A stretch of 55,000 bases of DNA, from the NCBI GenBank assembly GCA_020073185.1, contig JAIQFT010000031.1, forward strand, positions 1-55,000. Direction: 5' to 3'. The position numbers and the translations under genes were made by a program. The stretch comes from Terriglobia bacterium (GTDB taxonomy: Bacteria; Acidobacteriota; Terriglobia; Terriglobales; Acidobacteriaceae). The notes beneath the pieces are model-generated. The model worked only from the letters and a program-made list of their open reading frames with translations. It had not been told where the DNA came from and did not search any database. Shown piece after piece: positions 7,108 through 16,581 of this stretch (positions are counted from its first letter, which is position 1; every line of letters starts with the position of its first letter).

Positions 7108-9186
7108 ATGAGGCTTCGACCGGGATTGGCCCATGGCGCACGCCGTACCGCGCCCGCATCGCTCAAGTCCAAACTCCGCAAGGTTTTAAGGCGACGCCAT
7201 GTTGGCTTGGCGGTCGCTGTTCTGATGACGATTCCTGCCTGGCCGCAAGACACGATAAGGGACCTGGGGAATAAGAGCATCGAAGACCTGATGAACATTG
7301 AGGTGACTTCCGTCTCGAAGAAAGAGCAAAAGCTGTGGCGAATCGCATCCTCACTTTTCGTCATTACTCAGGATGATATTCGGCGTTCCGGGGCCACCAA
7401 CATCCCAGATGTGCTGCGCATTGTTCCCGGACTTGACGTGGCGCAAATCAACGGAAGCACCTGGGCGATCAGCTCACGCGGTCTCAACTCTCAATTTGCC
7501 AACAAGCTACTGGTCTTGATCGACGGGCGCACGGTTTATTCGCCGCTGTTTGCCGGAGTGTACTGGGACGTCCAGGATGTGCCGTTGGAAGATATCGACC
7601 GCATCGAGGTCATCCGCGGGCCCGGGGCGACGGTCTGGGGCGCGAATGCAGTCAATGGCGTCATCAACGTCATTACAAAAACTGCCGAAAGGACCCAAGG
7701 AGGCCTGGTGACTTACGGCGGTGGAACGCACGAGCCTGTTTTTGGAGGTGCCCAATACGGGGGGAAAGTAGGTCGGGCAACAAGCTATCGACTTTACGTG
7801 AAGGGATTTGATTACAACTCACTACTTTCTCTCTCGGGCCAGGACGGGCATGACGGATTCGACCTGTTGCACGGAGGATTCCGGGTTGATTCGACTCTCT
7901 CCGAGAAAGATTCCTTAACCGTGCAGGGAGACCTGTATGAAGGTAGCGAAGGAGCATCCATCAAAACCGTTGGGCTCACGCCCCCTTTTGGTGAGACGCT
8001 AGCCTCGTCGACCAGCTTGGCCGGCGGAAACGTACTAGGGCGTTGGAACCACACCCTTTCTCCGAAGTCACATACAAGCGTGCAGCTCCATTTTGACCGT
8101 GCCAAGCGCGATCGCTTCATTGAGGAAGAGGGCGTCGATACCTTTGACATCGATTTTCAGCACCATGTCGGCTGGGGAAATCGCCAGGATTTTGTTTGGG
8201 GCGTGGGCTATCGCTACTTTTCGTATGACACGACCGGGAGTGTGACTGCCTCCTTCAACCCGGCTTCGCAAGGCCGCCAACTTTTCAAATCCTTCGTGCA
8301 AGATGAGATCACGCTGAAACCAGACAGTTTGTACTTCACGATCGGCGCCAAGCTCGAGCACAATGACTTTAGCGGGTTTGAATTCCAGCCGAGTGCGCGG
8401 CTTGCTTGGAATGTCACCAGGAAAGCTATGTTGTGGGCTGGATATTGCAGAGCTCGACGCACGCCCTCGCCTGCCGACAGAGCGGTACGTTTTAGTCTCG
8501 CGGCGTTTCCCGGACCGGGCGGCCTTCCCGTCCTAACGACCGTCCTGGGTAGTCCTGATACGGTGACCGAGAACCTGGACGCTTTTGAAGCGGGCCATCG
8601 GGCTCAACTGCGCACCACCATGTCGTTGGACTTCTCCATCTTCTATCACCGGTATGGGAATCTCACCACCTTCGAAGCAGGGGCTCCGTTCGTGGAATTG
8701 AATCCTCAACCACCGCATCTGAACGTGCCTCTGGTCTTCGCGAACCAGATGCGCGGTGAAGCGCATGGGATCGAGATGGCGATGAATTGGAAGCTTACGG
8801 ATAGCTGGACACTGAGCCCCGGGTATGCGTTCGAACGGATTCACCTGCACACCAATCCTGCGAGTCACGACACGAGCTCGGCCGCAGCCGGAGAGGGGAG
8901 CAGCCCGCACAACCAGGCCCAACTACGCTCACATCTGGCTCTGCCTCGGGGGGTCGAATGGGATGCTTCCGTCTATTTCGTCGGCCGCCTTCCGGCACAA
9001 CAGGTTCCCTCCTACACCCGCCTCGATACCGGGATCACCTGGCGGGCATCCGAGAACCTGGCTGTTAGCTTCGTTGGCCAGAACCTCTTGAAAGATCGCC
9101 ACCTGGAAGCTAACAGCGTTGATCAAACCGAGTTCTCCAGCCAGATCAAGCGCAGTTTCCATGCGAAGTTTACTTGGCAATTTTGA
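7108..9186 (+). CDS. TonB-dependent outer membrane receptor
   Basis: 692 residues from the ATG at 7108 (GGAG 8 nt upstream). A signal peptide ends near AWPQ (about residues 28-48). The plug domain follows, with SLEDLMNIEVTSVSKK-like opening, SRGLNSQFANKLLVLIDGRT, RIEVIRGPGATVWGANAVNG and VINVITK. The C-terminal 450 residues form a beta barrel ending in an aromatic residue (TWQF). This plug signature is typical of receptors for siderophores, cobalamin or other small ligands. No ligand can be assigned. It is followed by a YfiR-like protein and a hybrid kinase in the same direction, so it may serve in sensing as well as uptake. Confidence 0.9.
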   Translation: MRLRPGLAHGARRTAPASLKSKLRKVLRRRHVGLAVAVLMTIPAWPQDTIRDLGNKSIEDLMNIEVTSVSKKEQKLWRIASSLFVITQDDIRRSGATNIPDVLRIVPGLDVAQINGSTWAISSRGLNSQFANKLLVLIDGRTVYSPLFAGVYWDVQDVPLEDIDRIEVIRGPGATVWGANAVNGVINVITKTAERTQGGLVTYGGGTHEPVFGGAQYGGKVGRATSYRLYVKGFDYNSLLSLSGQDGHDGFDLLHGGFRVDSTLSEKDSLTVQGDLYEGSEGASIKTVGLTPPFGETLASSTSLAGGNVLGRWNHTLSPKSHTSVQLHFDRAKRDRFIEEEGVDTFDIDFQHHVGWGNRQDFVWGVGYRYFSYDTTGSVTASFNPASQGRQLFKSFVQDEITLKPDSLYFTIGAKLEHNDFSGFEFQPSARLAWNVTRKAMLWAGYCRARRTPSPADRAVRFSLAAFPGPGGLPVLTTVLGSPDTVTENLDAFEAGHRAQLRTTMSLDFSIFYHRYGNLTTFEAGAPFVELNPQPPHLNVPLVFANQMRGEAHGIEMAMNWKLTDSWTLSPGYAFERIHLHTNPASHDTSSAAAGEGSSPHNQAQLRSHLALPRGVEWDASVYFVGRLPAQQVPSYTRLDTGITWRASENLAVSFVGQNLLKDRHLEANSVDQTEFSSQIKRSFHAKFTWQF

Positions 9187-9214
9187 CCACCATGGAAAGA
9201 CGTTGACCCAGTCG

Positions 9215-9823
9215 ATGCGATCGCGAAGCAGCTTGCTGCAGAAGGCAATTCGGTCCAGATCACTGCCGGCGGCCCTCTACGGCGTGAACCTCTACGCGCT
9301 GGGCTTGGTGGCCTTCCTGACCTTGCCTGGCGCACCTTTCATGCGGGCCCAAGCAAGTCCGACGGTCGAGTATCGACTCAAGGCCGCCTTTCTCTATAAC
9401 TTTCCAAAATTCGTCGAGTGGCCCTCGGACGCTTTTAAGAGCGACAAAGCTCCCATCCTTATCTGCGTGTTCCGGGACGACCCCTTTGGCAACGCCCTCG
9501 ACGAGATCCTACAGGGAAAGACAATCAACAGCCGCGAGGTGCTGGCGAGGCGGATCAATGAACTGCCGGACTTGAGGTCATGTCAGCTTGTTTTCGTAAG
9601 TGAGCGAGAGGACAAGTATCTATCCGAGATATTAAACAGCCTCAGGGGCACGAGTGCGCTGGTAGTCGGGGAAAGCGATGGTTTTGCGGAGCGCGGCGGC
9701 GCGATCCAATTCTTTTTGGAAGACAACAAGCTGCGCTTCGCAGTCAACGTGGATGCGGTTCGAAAGGCCCGCTTGAGTATCAGTTCCAAACTGCTCGCGC
9801 TGGCACGAATTGTCCCCAATTAA
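9215..9823 (+). CDS. YfiR/DUF4154 family periplasmic protein
   Basis: About 202 residues from the ATG at 9215; an earlier ATG at 9161 would overlap the receptor gene. A hydrophobic segment (about residues 22-42) ends in AQAS, suggesting export. The mature part has VEYRLKAAFLYNFPKFVEWP, ILICVFRDDPFG, the SCQLVFVS core, a TSALVVGES strand and a closing LSISSKLLALARIV, all typical of YfiR-like DUF4154 domains. In Pseudomonas YfiR represses a membrane signalling enzyme from the periplasm. Here the partner is likely the histidine kinase encoded 22 nt downstream, whose sensor domain faces the periplasm. Start choice is uncertain. Confidence 0.85.
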   Translation: MRSRSSLLQKAIRSRSLPAALYGVNLYALGLVAFLTLPGAPFMRAQASPTVEYRLKAAFLYNFPKFVEWPSDAFKSDKAPILICVFRDDPFGNALDEILQGKTINSREVLARRINELPDLRSCQLVFVSEREDKYLSEILNSLRGTSALVVGESDGFAERGGAIQFFLEDNKLRFAVNVDAVRKARLSISSKLLALARIVPN

Positions 9824-9845
9824 CCTCATCTCAAGGAGACTTGAC

Positions 9846-12581
9846 ATGCGTTCGTACCGAGACTTTTCCATCCGTCACAAGCTGCAAGGCATGGTTCTAG
9901 TCTCCTGCGGCGTAGCCTTGTTCGTGGCATCGGCCGCATTCACCATCTATGATCGGACCACTTTCCTCCGTGTGAAGACAAGAGACCTGATTACTTCCGC
10001 GAAAATGATCGGATCGAACAGCACCGCCGCGCTTACCTTTCGCGATGCGAGGTCGGCACAAGAGACCCTAAGTGCCCTGCAGGCCAGACCGCACGTCATC
10101 CATGCCTGCATTTACGACGCAAATGGCAAAGTCTTCGCGAAGTATAGCCGGGCCGCGAGTGAACCCGGGTCCTGTCCTGCTACCGCCCAAGGCGAACCAA
10201 GCGCGGTGGCCGCACAGCGCATCGTCGTGTCCCAGAACATAGGCTTGAGTGGCGAATCCATCGGCTCGATCTACATCGAAGCAGACCTGACAGACATGGA
10301 GGAGCGATTACGGCGGTTCATGTTGATTGATGCCCTCGTATTACTGGGTTCGCTGGCGGTCGCTTTTATGCTGTCGCACCGGTTGCAACGGGTGATTTCG
10401 GAGCCGATTCAGGAGTTAGCAAAGACAGCATCGGCGGTCTCCGCAGAGAAAAACTATTCCATCCGCGCGATTAAGAGAAGCCAGGACGAAATCGGGGGTT
10501 TGTTTGACCAGTTCAACAGCATGCTCGACCGCATCCAGAGCCGGGATGTCGCCTTACAGAAAGCGCACGATGAACTTGAAATTCGAGTCGAAGAGCGGAC
10601 TTCCTATCTCAATGCTCTCATCGAAACCAGCCCGCTCGCCATTATGGTGCTGGACCCCGCGGAAAAGGTCCAATTGTGCAATCCAGCATTTGAGCGCCTG
10701 TTCCATTGGACGCGACAGGAACTGATCGGGAAACCAGCGCATGAGCTGCTCGCCGACGGTGACTCGTTCTTGCAAGCCCGCACTATTCCTCAGGGGACAC
10801 TTGGCGGAACCCTGGTCAATCTGGCCACCCGGCGCAGGAGAAAAGACGGGAGCCTGATAGACGTTGAAGTTCACGCCGTCCCCCTGGTCGTGAAAGGCCA
10901 GAGGGTCGGCTCGCTGAGCATCTATCAAGACATATCCGTTCGCAAACGGGCGGAAGAGGCAATGCAGCACGCGAAGGAGGCAGCGGAAGCCTCCAGCCGG
11001 GCGAAGAGCGAATTCCTCGCCAACATGAGTCACGAAATCCGGACGCCCATGAATGGAATCATGGGAATGACGGAGCTGGTTCTCGATACCGAACTGGACT
11101 CCGAACAACGCGAGTACCTAAACATGGCCAAGTCCTCTGCCGACTCCTTGCTTTCCCTCATCGATGACATCCTGGATTACTCCAAGATTGAAGCGGGCAA
11201 GCTGGAGATCGAGACGATTGACTTTAAACTTGGAGACACCATTGGCGACACCATGAAAACGCTAAGTCTCCGCGCACATCAGAAGCGCTTGGAACTTGCC
11301 TACGACGTCGCACCCGACGTTGCAGACTACCTGCGGGGGGATCCGGGGCGGTTACGGCAGATCATTGTAAATTTGGTCGGCAACGCGATTAAGTTCACCG
11401 AGAGGGGCGACGTGGTTCTTCGCGTCCAGGCAGATCGGCGGGCTAATGACGATGTCCAACTCCATTTCACGATTTCGGATACGGGCATCGGAATATCTCC
11501 CGAAAGGCAATCGGCAATCTTTCAGGCCTTTACGCAAGCCGACGGATCCATGAGTCGCACTTATGGCGGCACGGGACTAGGTCTCACCATTGCGTCCCGC
11601 CTCGTCGGACTGATGCACGGACGAATCTGGGTAGAAAGCGAACTGCACAAGGGCAGTGATTTCCATTTCACGGCGCGCTTCGGACTGCAGAAAGCGCCTG
11701 CGAAAACCATACTCCGGAAGGATCCGGGGATCTTGCGTGACATGCCGGTGCTGGTCGTGGATGACAACGCGGCAAGCCGGCATATCTTGCTAAAAATGCT
11801 CACCGATTGGAATACAAAGCCTCTGGCCGTGGAAAGCGGAACCAAGGCGATATCCGCCTTGCAAGAGACGCAAGGTTCAGGAAGAAATTTTCCGCTCATT
11901 CTTGTCGACGCGCAAATGCCAGAAATGGACGGATTCGCACTGACGGAGTCGATTAAGAAGAACCCGGAATGGAGAGCGTCCATCATCATGATGTTGAGTT
12001 CCGTCGGCCAGCCTGGAGACGCCAAACGCTGCCGTGAACTAGGCATCGCTGCCTATCTGACCAAGCCCTTTCAACAGGCAGACCTATTGGACGCTGTTTT
12101 GACCACGTTGGGGACGCGACCACAAAAAGATGCTTCGCCTGCGCTGGTTACGCGCCATTCTCTTCGCGAGAATAGCATTCCCTTGCGTGTCTTGTTGGCG
12201 GAGGATAACGCGATAAACCAGACACTCGCAGTCCGGCTACTGGAGAAGCGCGGGCATAGAGTGACAATGGTTGGAAACGGCAAGGAAGCGCTGGCGGCCC
12301 TGGAAAAGGACTCGTTTGACCTGGTGCTTATGGACGTCCAGATGCCCGAGATGGACGGCTTCGCGGCAACAGCGGCGATTCGGGAGAAAGAGAAATCGTC
12401 TGGAAATCACCTGCCCGTCGTTGCCATGACCGCTCACGCCATGGTGGGTGACAGAGAACGCTGTCTTGAGGCCGGCATGGATGACTACATCACGAAGCCG
12501 ATTTGTTTGCATGACCTGACCGAACTGCTGGGACACTATTCACCCCTTGAATCGGCCAAGGCGCATTGTCAGGAATCCTGA
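9846..12581 (+). CDS. Hybrid sensor histidine kinase (CHASE8-HAMP-PAS-HisKA-HATPase-REC-REC)
   Basis: 911 residues, with AAGGAG 7 nt before the ATG at 9846. Order of domains: TM1 (about 12-35), a periplasmic CHASE8-like sensor (about 38-155), TM2 (about 165-187), HAMP and coiled coil (to about 255), PAS (about 258-375), HisKA with phospho-acceptor H396 in MSHEIRTPMNG, HATPase with N, G1 and G2 boxes (about 455-625), REC1 with D688 in VDAQMPEMDG, and REC2 with D830 in MDVQMPEMDG. No HPt or output domain follows, so phosphotransfer must continue elsewhere. The receptor-YfiR-kinase order suggests a signal relay from outer membrane to cytoplasm. Confidence 0.92.
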   Translation: MRSYRDFSIRHKLQGMVLVSCGVALFVASAAFTIYDRTTFLRVKTRDLITSAKMIGSNSTAALTFRDARSAQETLSALQARPHVIHACIYDANGKVFAKYSRAASEPGSCPATAQGEPSAVAAQRIVVSQNIGLSGESIGSIYIEADLTDMEERLRRFMLIDALVLLGSLAVAFMLSHRLQRVISEPIQELAKTASAVSAEKNYSIRAIKRSQDEIGGLFDQFNSMLDRIQSRDVALQKAHDELEIRVEERTSYLNALIETSPLAIMVLDPAEKVQLCNPAFERLFHWTRQELIGKPAHELLADGDSFLQARTIPQGTLGGTLVNLATRRRRKDGSLIDVEVHAVPLVVKGQRVGSLSIYQDISVRKRAEEAMQHAKEAAEASSRAKSEFLANMSHEIRTPMNGIMGMTELVLDTELDSEQREYLNMAKSSADSLLSLIDDILDYSKIEAGKLEIETIDFKLGDTIGDTMKTLSLRAHQKRLELAYDVAPDVADYLRGDPGRLRQIIVNLVGNAIKFTERGDVVLRVQADRRANDDVQLHFTISDTGIGISPERQSAIFQAFTQADGSMSRTYGGTGLGLTIASRLVGLMHGRIWVESELHKGSDFHFTARFGLQKAPAKTILRKDPGILRDMPVLVVDDNAASRHILLKMLTDWNTKPLAVESGTKAISALQETQGSGRNFPLILVDAQMPEMDGFALTESIKKNPEWRASIIMMLSSVGQPGDAKRCRELGIAAYLTKPFQQADLLDAVLTTLGTRPQKDASPALVTRHSLRENSIPLRVLLAEDNAINQTLAVRLLEKRGHRVTMVGNGKEALAALEKDSFDLVLMDVQMPEMDGFAATAAIREKEKSSGNHLPVVAMTAHAMVGDRERCLEAGMDDYITKPICLHDLTELLGHYSPLESAKAHCQES

Positions 12582-12701
12582 CCGGTGAGAGGTGGATCGC
12601 CTCGCGAAGCCGAGGCCGGCTCTCGCGCCCGCCACGCAGGGCACTCTGCAGGTGGAATGTCAATTGGCGAAGCTGATATCAGGGATAGAATAGCGGCACG
12701 G

Positions 12702-13847
12702 ATGGCGACCACGGTTTCAGCCACGGCGAGCCCAACCCAAGCGGACACAGTTGCGCCCGGCGCCATGCCGAGGCGGCTGATTTCACTCGACATCTTTCGC
12801 GGGATGACGATCGCGGGCATGATCCTGGTGAACAACGCTGGGAACTGGGACGCGGTGTACTGGCCGTTGGAGCACGCCAAGTGGCACGGGTGGACTCCGA
12901 CGGACCTGATCTTTCCCTTCTTCTTATTCATTGTCGGCGTTTCGATGGTGCTGTCGTTTGACACCCGGCAGTCGGGCGGGGCGTCGCGGGCGGAGCTGCT
13001 CAGTCATGCGGTCCGGCGCAGCGCCATTATTTATCTGATCGGCTTTGCCCTCGCCTTGGGGGGCGCGTCGTTGCACCTGCATACGGTAAGGTTCTACGGG
13101 GTGCTGCCGCGGATTGCGGCGGTGTATCTGGCGGCGTCGGTCATTGTTCTTTACTGTGGGCGGCGCGCGCGAGTGGCGATTGCGGCCGGGCTGCTGGTGG
13201 GGTACTGGCTGCTGATGACGCGAGTGCCGGGATTCGATCTGACGATGGATGGAAACTTGGCGGGCGCGCTTGACCGCAGGCTCCTATACAACCATTTGTG
13301 GATCGAGCACCGGTTCGATCCCGAGGGACTGCTGAGCACCCTGCCGGCGATCGTGACCACCTTGATGGGAGTGTTCACCGGGGAGTGGTTGCGTCGCCGG
13401 GAACATGGGATGTCGAAAGTGCAGGGCATGGTGATCGCGGGGGGGCTGTGCATGGGCGCCGGCGAGTTGTGGGGGCGATGGTTTCCAATCAACAAGAATC
13501 TGTGGACAAGCTCGTACGTGTTGTTCACCGGCGGGTTCGCGCTGGCGGCGCTGGCGCTGTGCTACTGGATGGTGGAGATCAGGGGATGGCGGCGCTGGGG
13601 CGCGCCGTTTGTATGGTACGGCAGCAACGCGATCACGGTGTACGCGGCGTCGAGCGCGCTGGCGGTGTGCAGCGTGAAGCTTCATGTCCGGCCGGGCTTG
13701 ACCTGCAAGGCGTGGGTGTACCGCAACCTGTTTGCACCGCTGGCGCAGCCGCTGAACGCGTCGGCGCTCTACGCATCCGCGTATGTATTGGCGTTCCTGG
13801 TTCTGGCGTGGGTAATGTATCGTAACAAGATATTTGTGAAAATCTAG
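12702..13847 (+). CDS. NagX/HGSNAT-like membrane acyltransferase (DUF1624/DUF5009)
   Basis: About 381 residues with nine or ten hydrophobic segments. The diagnostic N-terminal block is RRLISLDIFRGMTIAGMILVNN, then WHGWTPTDLIFPFFLFIVG, as in the family of bacterial relatives of heparan-alpha-glucosaminide N-acetyltransferase. These enzymes transfer acetyl groups across the inner membrane to amino sugars. The conserved part begins near 12765, so the start is uncertain (12657 and 12702 are both possible; 12702 is used). It follows the kinase gene closely in the same direction but has no obvious functional link to it. Confidence 0.82.
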   Translation: MATTVSATASPTQADTVAPGAMPRRLISLDIFRGMTIAGMILVNNAGNWDAVYWPLEHAKWHGWTPTDLIFPFFLFIVGVSMVLSFDTRQSGGASRAELLSHAVRRSAIIYLIGFALALGGASLHLHTVRFYGVLPRIAAVYLAASVIVLYCGRRARVAIAAGLLVGYWLLMTRVPGFDLTMDGNLAGALDRRLLYNHLWIEHRFDPEGLLSTLPAIVTTLMGVFTGEWLRRREHGMSKVQGMVIAGGLCMGAGELWGRWFPINKNLWTSSYVLFTGGFALAALALCYWMVEIRGWRRWGAPFVWYGSNAITVYAASSALAVCSVKLHVRPGLTCKAWVYRNLFAPLAQPLNASALYASAYVLAFLVLAWVMYRNKIFVKI

Positions 13848-14064
13848 CTCCCGGCGGTGGGCCATCGGCGGCCGGGGCGGCAGGGTTGGACCACATATTA
13901 CTTGAATGATTCGTAGCGTGAGTGGTTCGGGATGAGTGGTGAGATTTTCGCGATTTCCGGCCTGCCTCGCACCAGGCAGTGCCGATGGCCGATGGCAGAA
14001 GTGCGGAGTTCGCCTCGCTTCAGTTCCGGGCAGGGTCCAGCGGCGCGAGCTCAAGACATTTGAA

Positions 14065-14733
14065 TCATTGCGCTTCTCCAAGGAGGAGCACGCGCTTTGA
14101 GGATGCGGGGATCGGGAGCGGATCGGACCAGGTGAGCGTGGGGGCGAGTACGCGGGCGGTCTGGACTTGCGTCGCGCCGATGAGCAGGGCAAGACGGCGG
14201 TGGGAGGCGGGTAAGTTTTGCAGCAGGCCGACGGCGGTGGGCAGGATTTGTTGGAAGCGCTCCACGGCGCGCAGGGTGACAGCGCAATCTGCCATTGGCG
14301 ATTTGCCATTGGCAATTTGGCGGGCATAGAGCTCGGCACGCGTCGCCAGCACTTCGATATCGGGGAGTTGCAGGGTGCGTACGACTTCACGCAAAAATGT
14401 CGCTTTACGATGTTTCGATTCCAGGAGCGTGACGCGAAGCCCGGGGTCGTAGATCTTGATCGGAAGGCCGGGAAAGCCGGCGCCGGAACCGATGTCAACG
14501 ACTTGCGACTTGCCAGGTGTGAGTTGTGGGTGGAGATGCCGGGCGGCGAACAGCGATTCGCCGAAGTGGCGGCAGACGATCTGCTCCGGTTGGCGGACGG
14601 CGGTCAGGTTGATGCGGGCGTTCCAGCGGATTAGCAAGTCAAGAAAGGTTGCGAGCTGGGAAAGTTGCGCGTCGGTCAGCCGGGCGCCGCCCAGGTAAGG
14701 CGCGAGCAGGGCGGCGATGCGGTCGGGTTCCAT
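14065..14733 (-). CDS. rsmG: 16S rRNA (guanine527-N7)-methyltransferase RsmG
   Basis: 222 residues from the ATG at 14733, the length usual for RsmG; the frame is open upstream but the extension is not family-like. Key parts: WNARINLTAVR and the FGESLFAA block of the N-terminal helices, then VVDIGSGAGFPGLPIKI (SAM-binding loop), VTLLESKHRKATFLREV, and the VTLRAVE motif. The enzyme methylates G527 of 16S rRNA. A short ANGKSPMADC stretch just before VTLRAVE is encoded by a direct repeat (GCCATTGGC twice, 14292-14312) and looks like a small local expansion. RsmG commonly neighbours parAB; here parA is about 7.4 kb away. Confidence 0.93.
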   Translation of the reverse strand: MEPDRIAALLAPYLGGARLTDAQLSQLATFLDLLIRWNARINLTAVRQPEQIVCRHFGESLFAARHLHPQLTPGKSQVVDIGSGAGFPGLPIKIYDPGLRVTLLESKHRKATFLREVVRTLQLPDIEVLATRAELYARQIANGKSPMADCAVTLRAVERFQQILPTAVGLLQNLPASHRRLALLIGATQVQTARVLAPTLTWSDPLPIPASSKRVLLLGEAQ

Positions 14734-14886
14734 CCGGCGCAGAATAACAAAGTTCATGCGCGCTGCGGGCCGCTCTACCGCACTTGTCGTCCAGCGTAGA
14801 ACTGCGCGGCGACAAAACCTGCGATAGGGAGGCGCGCCGCCCGCGCTTCGGAACGCGAGCAGCGCACGAATCAAATCTCGCGGTGT

Positions 14887-15177
14887 TCAGGCGCGCTGGG
14901 CGAGTTGGCGCCAGACACCTGCCGTCCCCTTCAGGTACAGCAGTCCGACGCAGAGCGAGATCAGCGAAAAGCCGAGGAACTGCACGTAGCGGCCGACGGT
15001 GCGTACGATGACGATAACGTCTAGCACGACCTCGGCGCCGCGCAGCACGTAAATGACTCCGATGGCGATCACCGAGCGTGGCGCGCCGAAAAACCGCAGC
15101 ACCTTCTCGCCGGTAAAATAGAACAGCAGGTGGGCGAGCGCGATGGCGAAGTTGCACATCGCCCCGAGCTGGAGCAT
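14887..15177 (-). CDS. Small predicted membrane protein
   Basis: 96 residues with three hydrophobic segments (about 8-24, 35-60 and 66-85) and short charged loops. It has no recognised family. It lies 39 nt downstream of the small membrane gene at 15217-15396 in the same direction, which supports a two-gene unit. There is no strong ribosome site. It might be a DUF-type acidobacterial membrane protein; function unknown. Confidence 0.5.
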   Translation of the reverse strand: MLQLGAMCNFAIALAHLLFYFTGEKVLRFFGAPRSVIAIGVIYVLRGAEVVLDVIVIVRTVGRYVQFLGFSLISLCVGLLYLKGTAGVWRQLAQRA

Positions 15178-15216
15178 GCGTTGCGCGCTGGTTGTGTCGG
15201 CTCTGACTCAGCTTCG

Positions 15217-15396
15217 CTAGTGGGCCACGCCTATGAGCGTGCGCACACCCCAGGCGGCGGCGACGCCGAAGGCGACCAGGAAGGCCAGTCCGACGAACCG
15301 TCCGGAAGTATCGCTTTTGCTCCAGCCCTGGAGCACAGCGACCAGTCAAACCGCGAACAGCACCACGGCGGCGACGGCGAGAATCTTGATCCACAT
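15217..15396 (-). pseudogene. Small two-TM membrane protein interrupted by an in-frame TGA at codon 17
   Basis: An ATG at 15396 is preceded by a good ribosome site (GGAGG, 8 nt spacing). The frame reads MWIKILAVAAVVLFAV, then TGA (15346-15348), then LVAVLQGWSKSDTSGRFVGL and a second hydrophobic segment ending at TAG (15217-15219), giving 59 codons. Both halves are clearly membrane segments in one frame, so this was or is one gene. The simplest reading is a nonsense change (for example a Trp codon TGG to TGA). A perfect 6-bp hairpin lies 12-27 nt after the TGA and selA exists in this genome, so selenocysteine cannot be excluded, but no catalytic context is visible. Confidence 0.55.
15370..15389. 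repeat. 20-bp duplicate (copy 1 of 2)
   Basis: GGCGACGGCGAGAATCTTGA occurs here, within the start of the small membrane gene, and again exactly at 16613-16632 downstream of the DUF6159-like gene. It suggests a local duplication around that gene. Confidence 0.6.
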
Positions 15397-15460
15397 GGCG
15401 GTATCCTCCGCGCCAGCGCGAGGCGCCACTGCCCTCCCATTGTGCGCACCAACGCACGAT

Positions 15461-15512
15461 CAGGTTAGCGGGTTGGCGCTGGAGTGTCTGTGATCTGGGC
15501 GGAAAATATGCG
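15461..15512. repeat. Dispersed intergenic repeat, copy 1 of 2
   Basis: The stretch CAGGTTAGCGGGTTG followed by GTGTCTGTGAT, TGGGCGGAAAA and TGCGGG recurs at 17036-17092 with a few changes. No gene is convincing in the 15397-15738 gap; this repeat is what it contains. Confidence 0.55.
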
Positions 15513-15738
15513 GGAGCATCTTCCCCGGATTTCAAGAATTCGCGAGACGTCGTGCCCCTCTTACGCATTGAACCACCACGCGGTCGCCTCCCCGCCTTCC
15601 CGGATGGCATACACCCTAGGTAACCAGCGCGACAGACATCAAAGAGCTATCTCCCATGCTATGCTGCGCCGCAAGCCAGCCTGTGCGGCAGGGACGAACC
15701 GCGGCGAACAAAGGAATGCTAAGAAATGAGAGGTAGCC

Positions 15739-16581
15739 ATGTTCGATAGATTCAGCCGGACGTGGGAGCTGACAAAGCAGAGCTTCAAGGTCCTCGCCGG
15801 CGACAAGCAGATGATGGTCTTTCCGGTGCTGAGCACGGTGGCGGCCATCGTGGTGAGCGTGAGTTTCCTGATCCCAGTTATCTCCGCCGGCATGTTTGCC
15901 CACCGCGGGCAGCCGACCACCAACGCCGAATACGGGATCCTGTTCCTGTTCTACTTCGCCAACTATTTTGTCATCGTGTTCTTCAACAGCGCGCTGGTGT
16001 ACTGCGCCAGCGTCGGGCTGTCGGGCGGGCACGCCACGGTGAAGGACGGGCTGAGCGCCGCCTGGGGCTCCCTCGGGCGGATCTTCATGTGGGCGCTGGT
16101 AGCGGCGACGGTCGGGCTGATGCTGCGCATCCTGGAAGAACGGCTCGGCAAGCTTGGCAGGATTATTGTCTGGCTGCTGGGCATGGCGTGGACCTTGATG
16201 ACCTACTTCATCGTGCCGGTGCTGGTGTTCGAAGACAACTTGAGCATGGTGGACTCGGTGAAACGCTCGGGCAGCGTGCTGCGCGAAACCTGGGGCGAAG
16301 AGGTGGTGAGCGGCTTCAGCTTCGGGCTGATCTGGCTGCTGGCCATGGTGCCCGGATTCGCGCTGCTGGTGGGCGGCATGATGGTGCATCCGCTGGCGGG
16401 AATCGCGCTCGGCGTACTGTACTTCCTGCTGCTGTGGGTGGTGGCCGCGACGGTGAAGACCATCTTCACCGTGGCTCTGTATCGCTACGCCACGCAGGGA
16501 CAGGTGCCCGCGGGATTTACCCCCGCGCTGATCGAGGGCGCCTTCACGCCGAAGGGGAAGAGGCCCGCCGCAGGCGCGTGA
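15739..16581 (+). CDS. DUF6159-like membrane protein
   Basis: 280 residues with an AGAGG ribosome site. It opens MFDRFSRTWELTKQSFKVLAGDKQMMVFP, followed by six hydrophobic segments; EDNLSMVDSVKRSGSVLRETWGEE in the middle is characteristic of this family of integral membrane proteins. It resembles DUF6159 members, whose biochemical role is unknown. It is flanked by short duplicated sequences (15370-15389 and 16613-16632) and stands alone on the plus strand. Confidence 0.8.
   Translation: MFDRFSRTWELTKQSFKVLAGDKQMMVFPVLSTVAAIVVSVSFLIPVISAGMFAHRGQPTTNAEYGILFLFYFANYFVIVFFNSALVYCASVGLSGGHATVKDGLSAAWGSLGRIFMWALVAATVGLMLRILEERLGKLGRIIVWLLGMAWTLMTYFIVPVLVFEDNLSMVDSVKRSGSVLRETWGEEVVSGFSFGLIWLLAMVPGFALLVGGMMVHPLAGIALGVLYFLLLWVVAATVKTIFTVALYRYATQGQVPAGFTPALIEGAFTPKGKRPAAGA

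Noticed and set aside
14639-15610. 323-codon minus-strand frame spanning the rsmG 5' region and the small membrane genes
   Set aside because: Arginine-rich noise; it overlaps better-supported short membrane genes in other frames.
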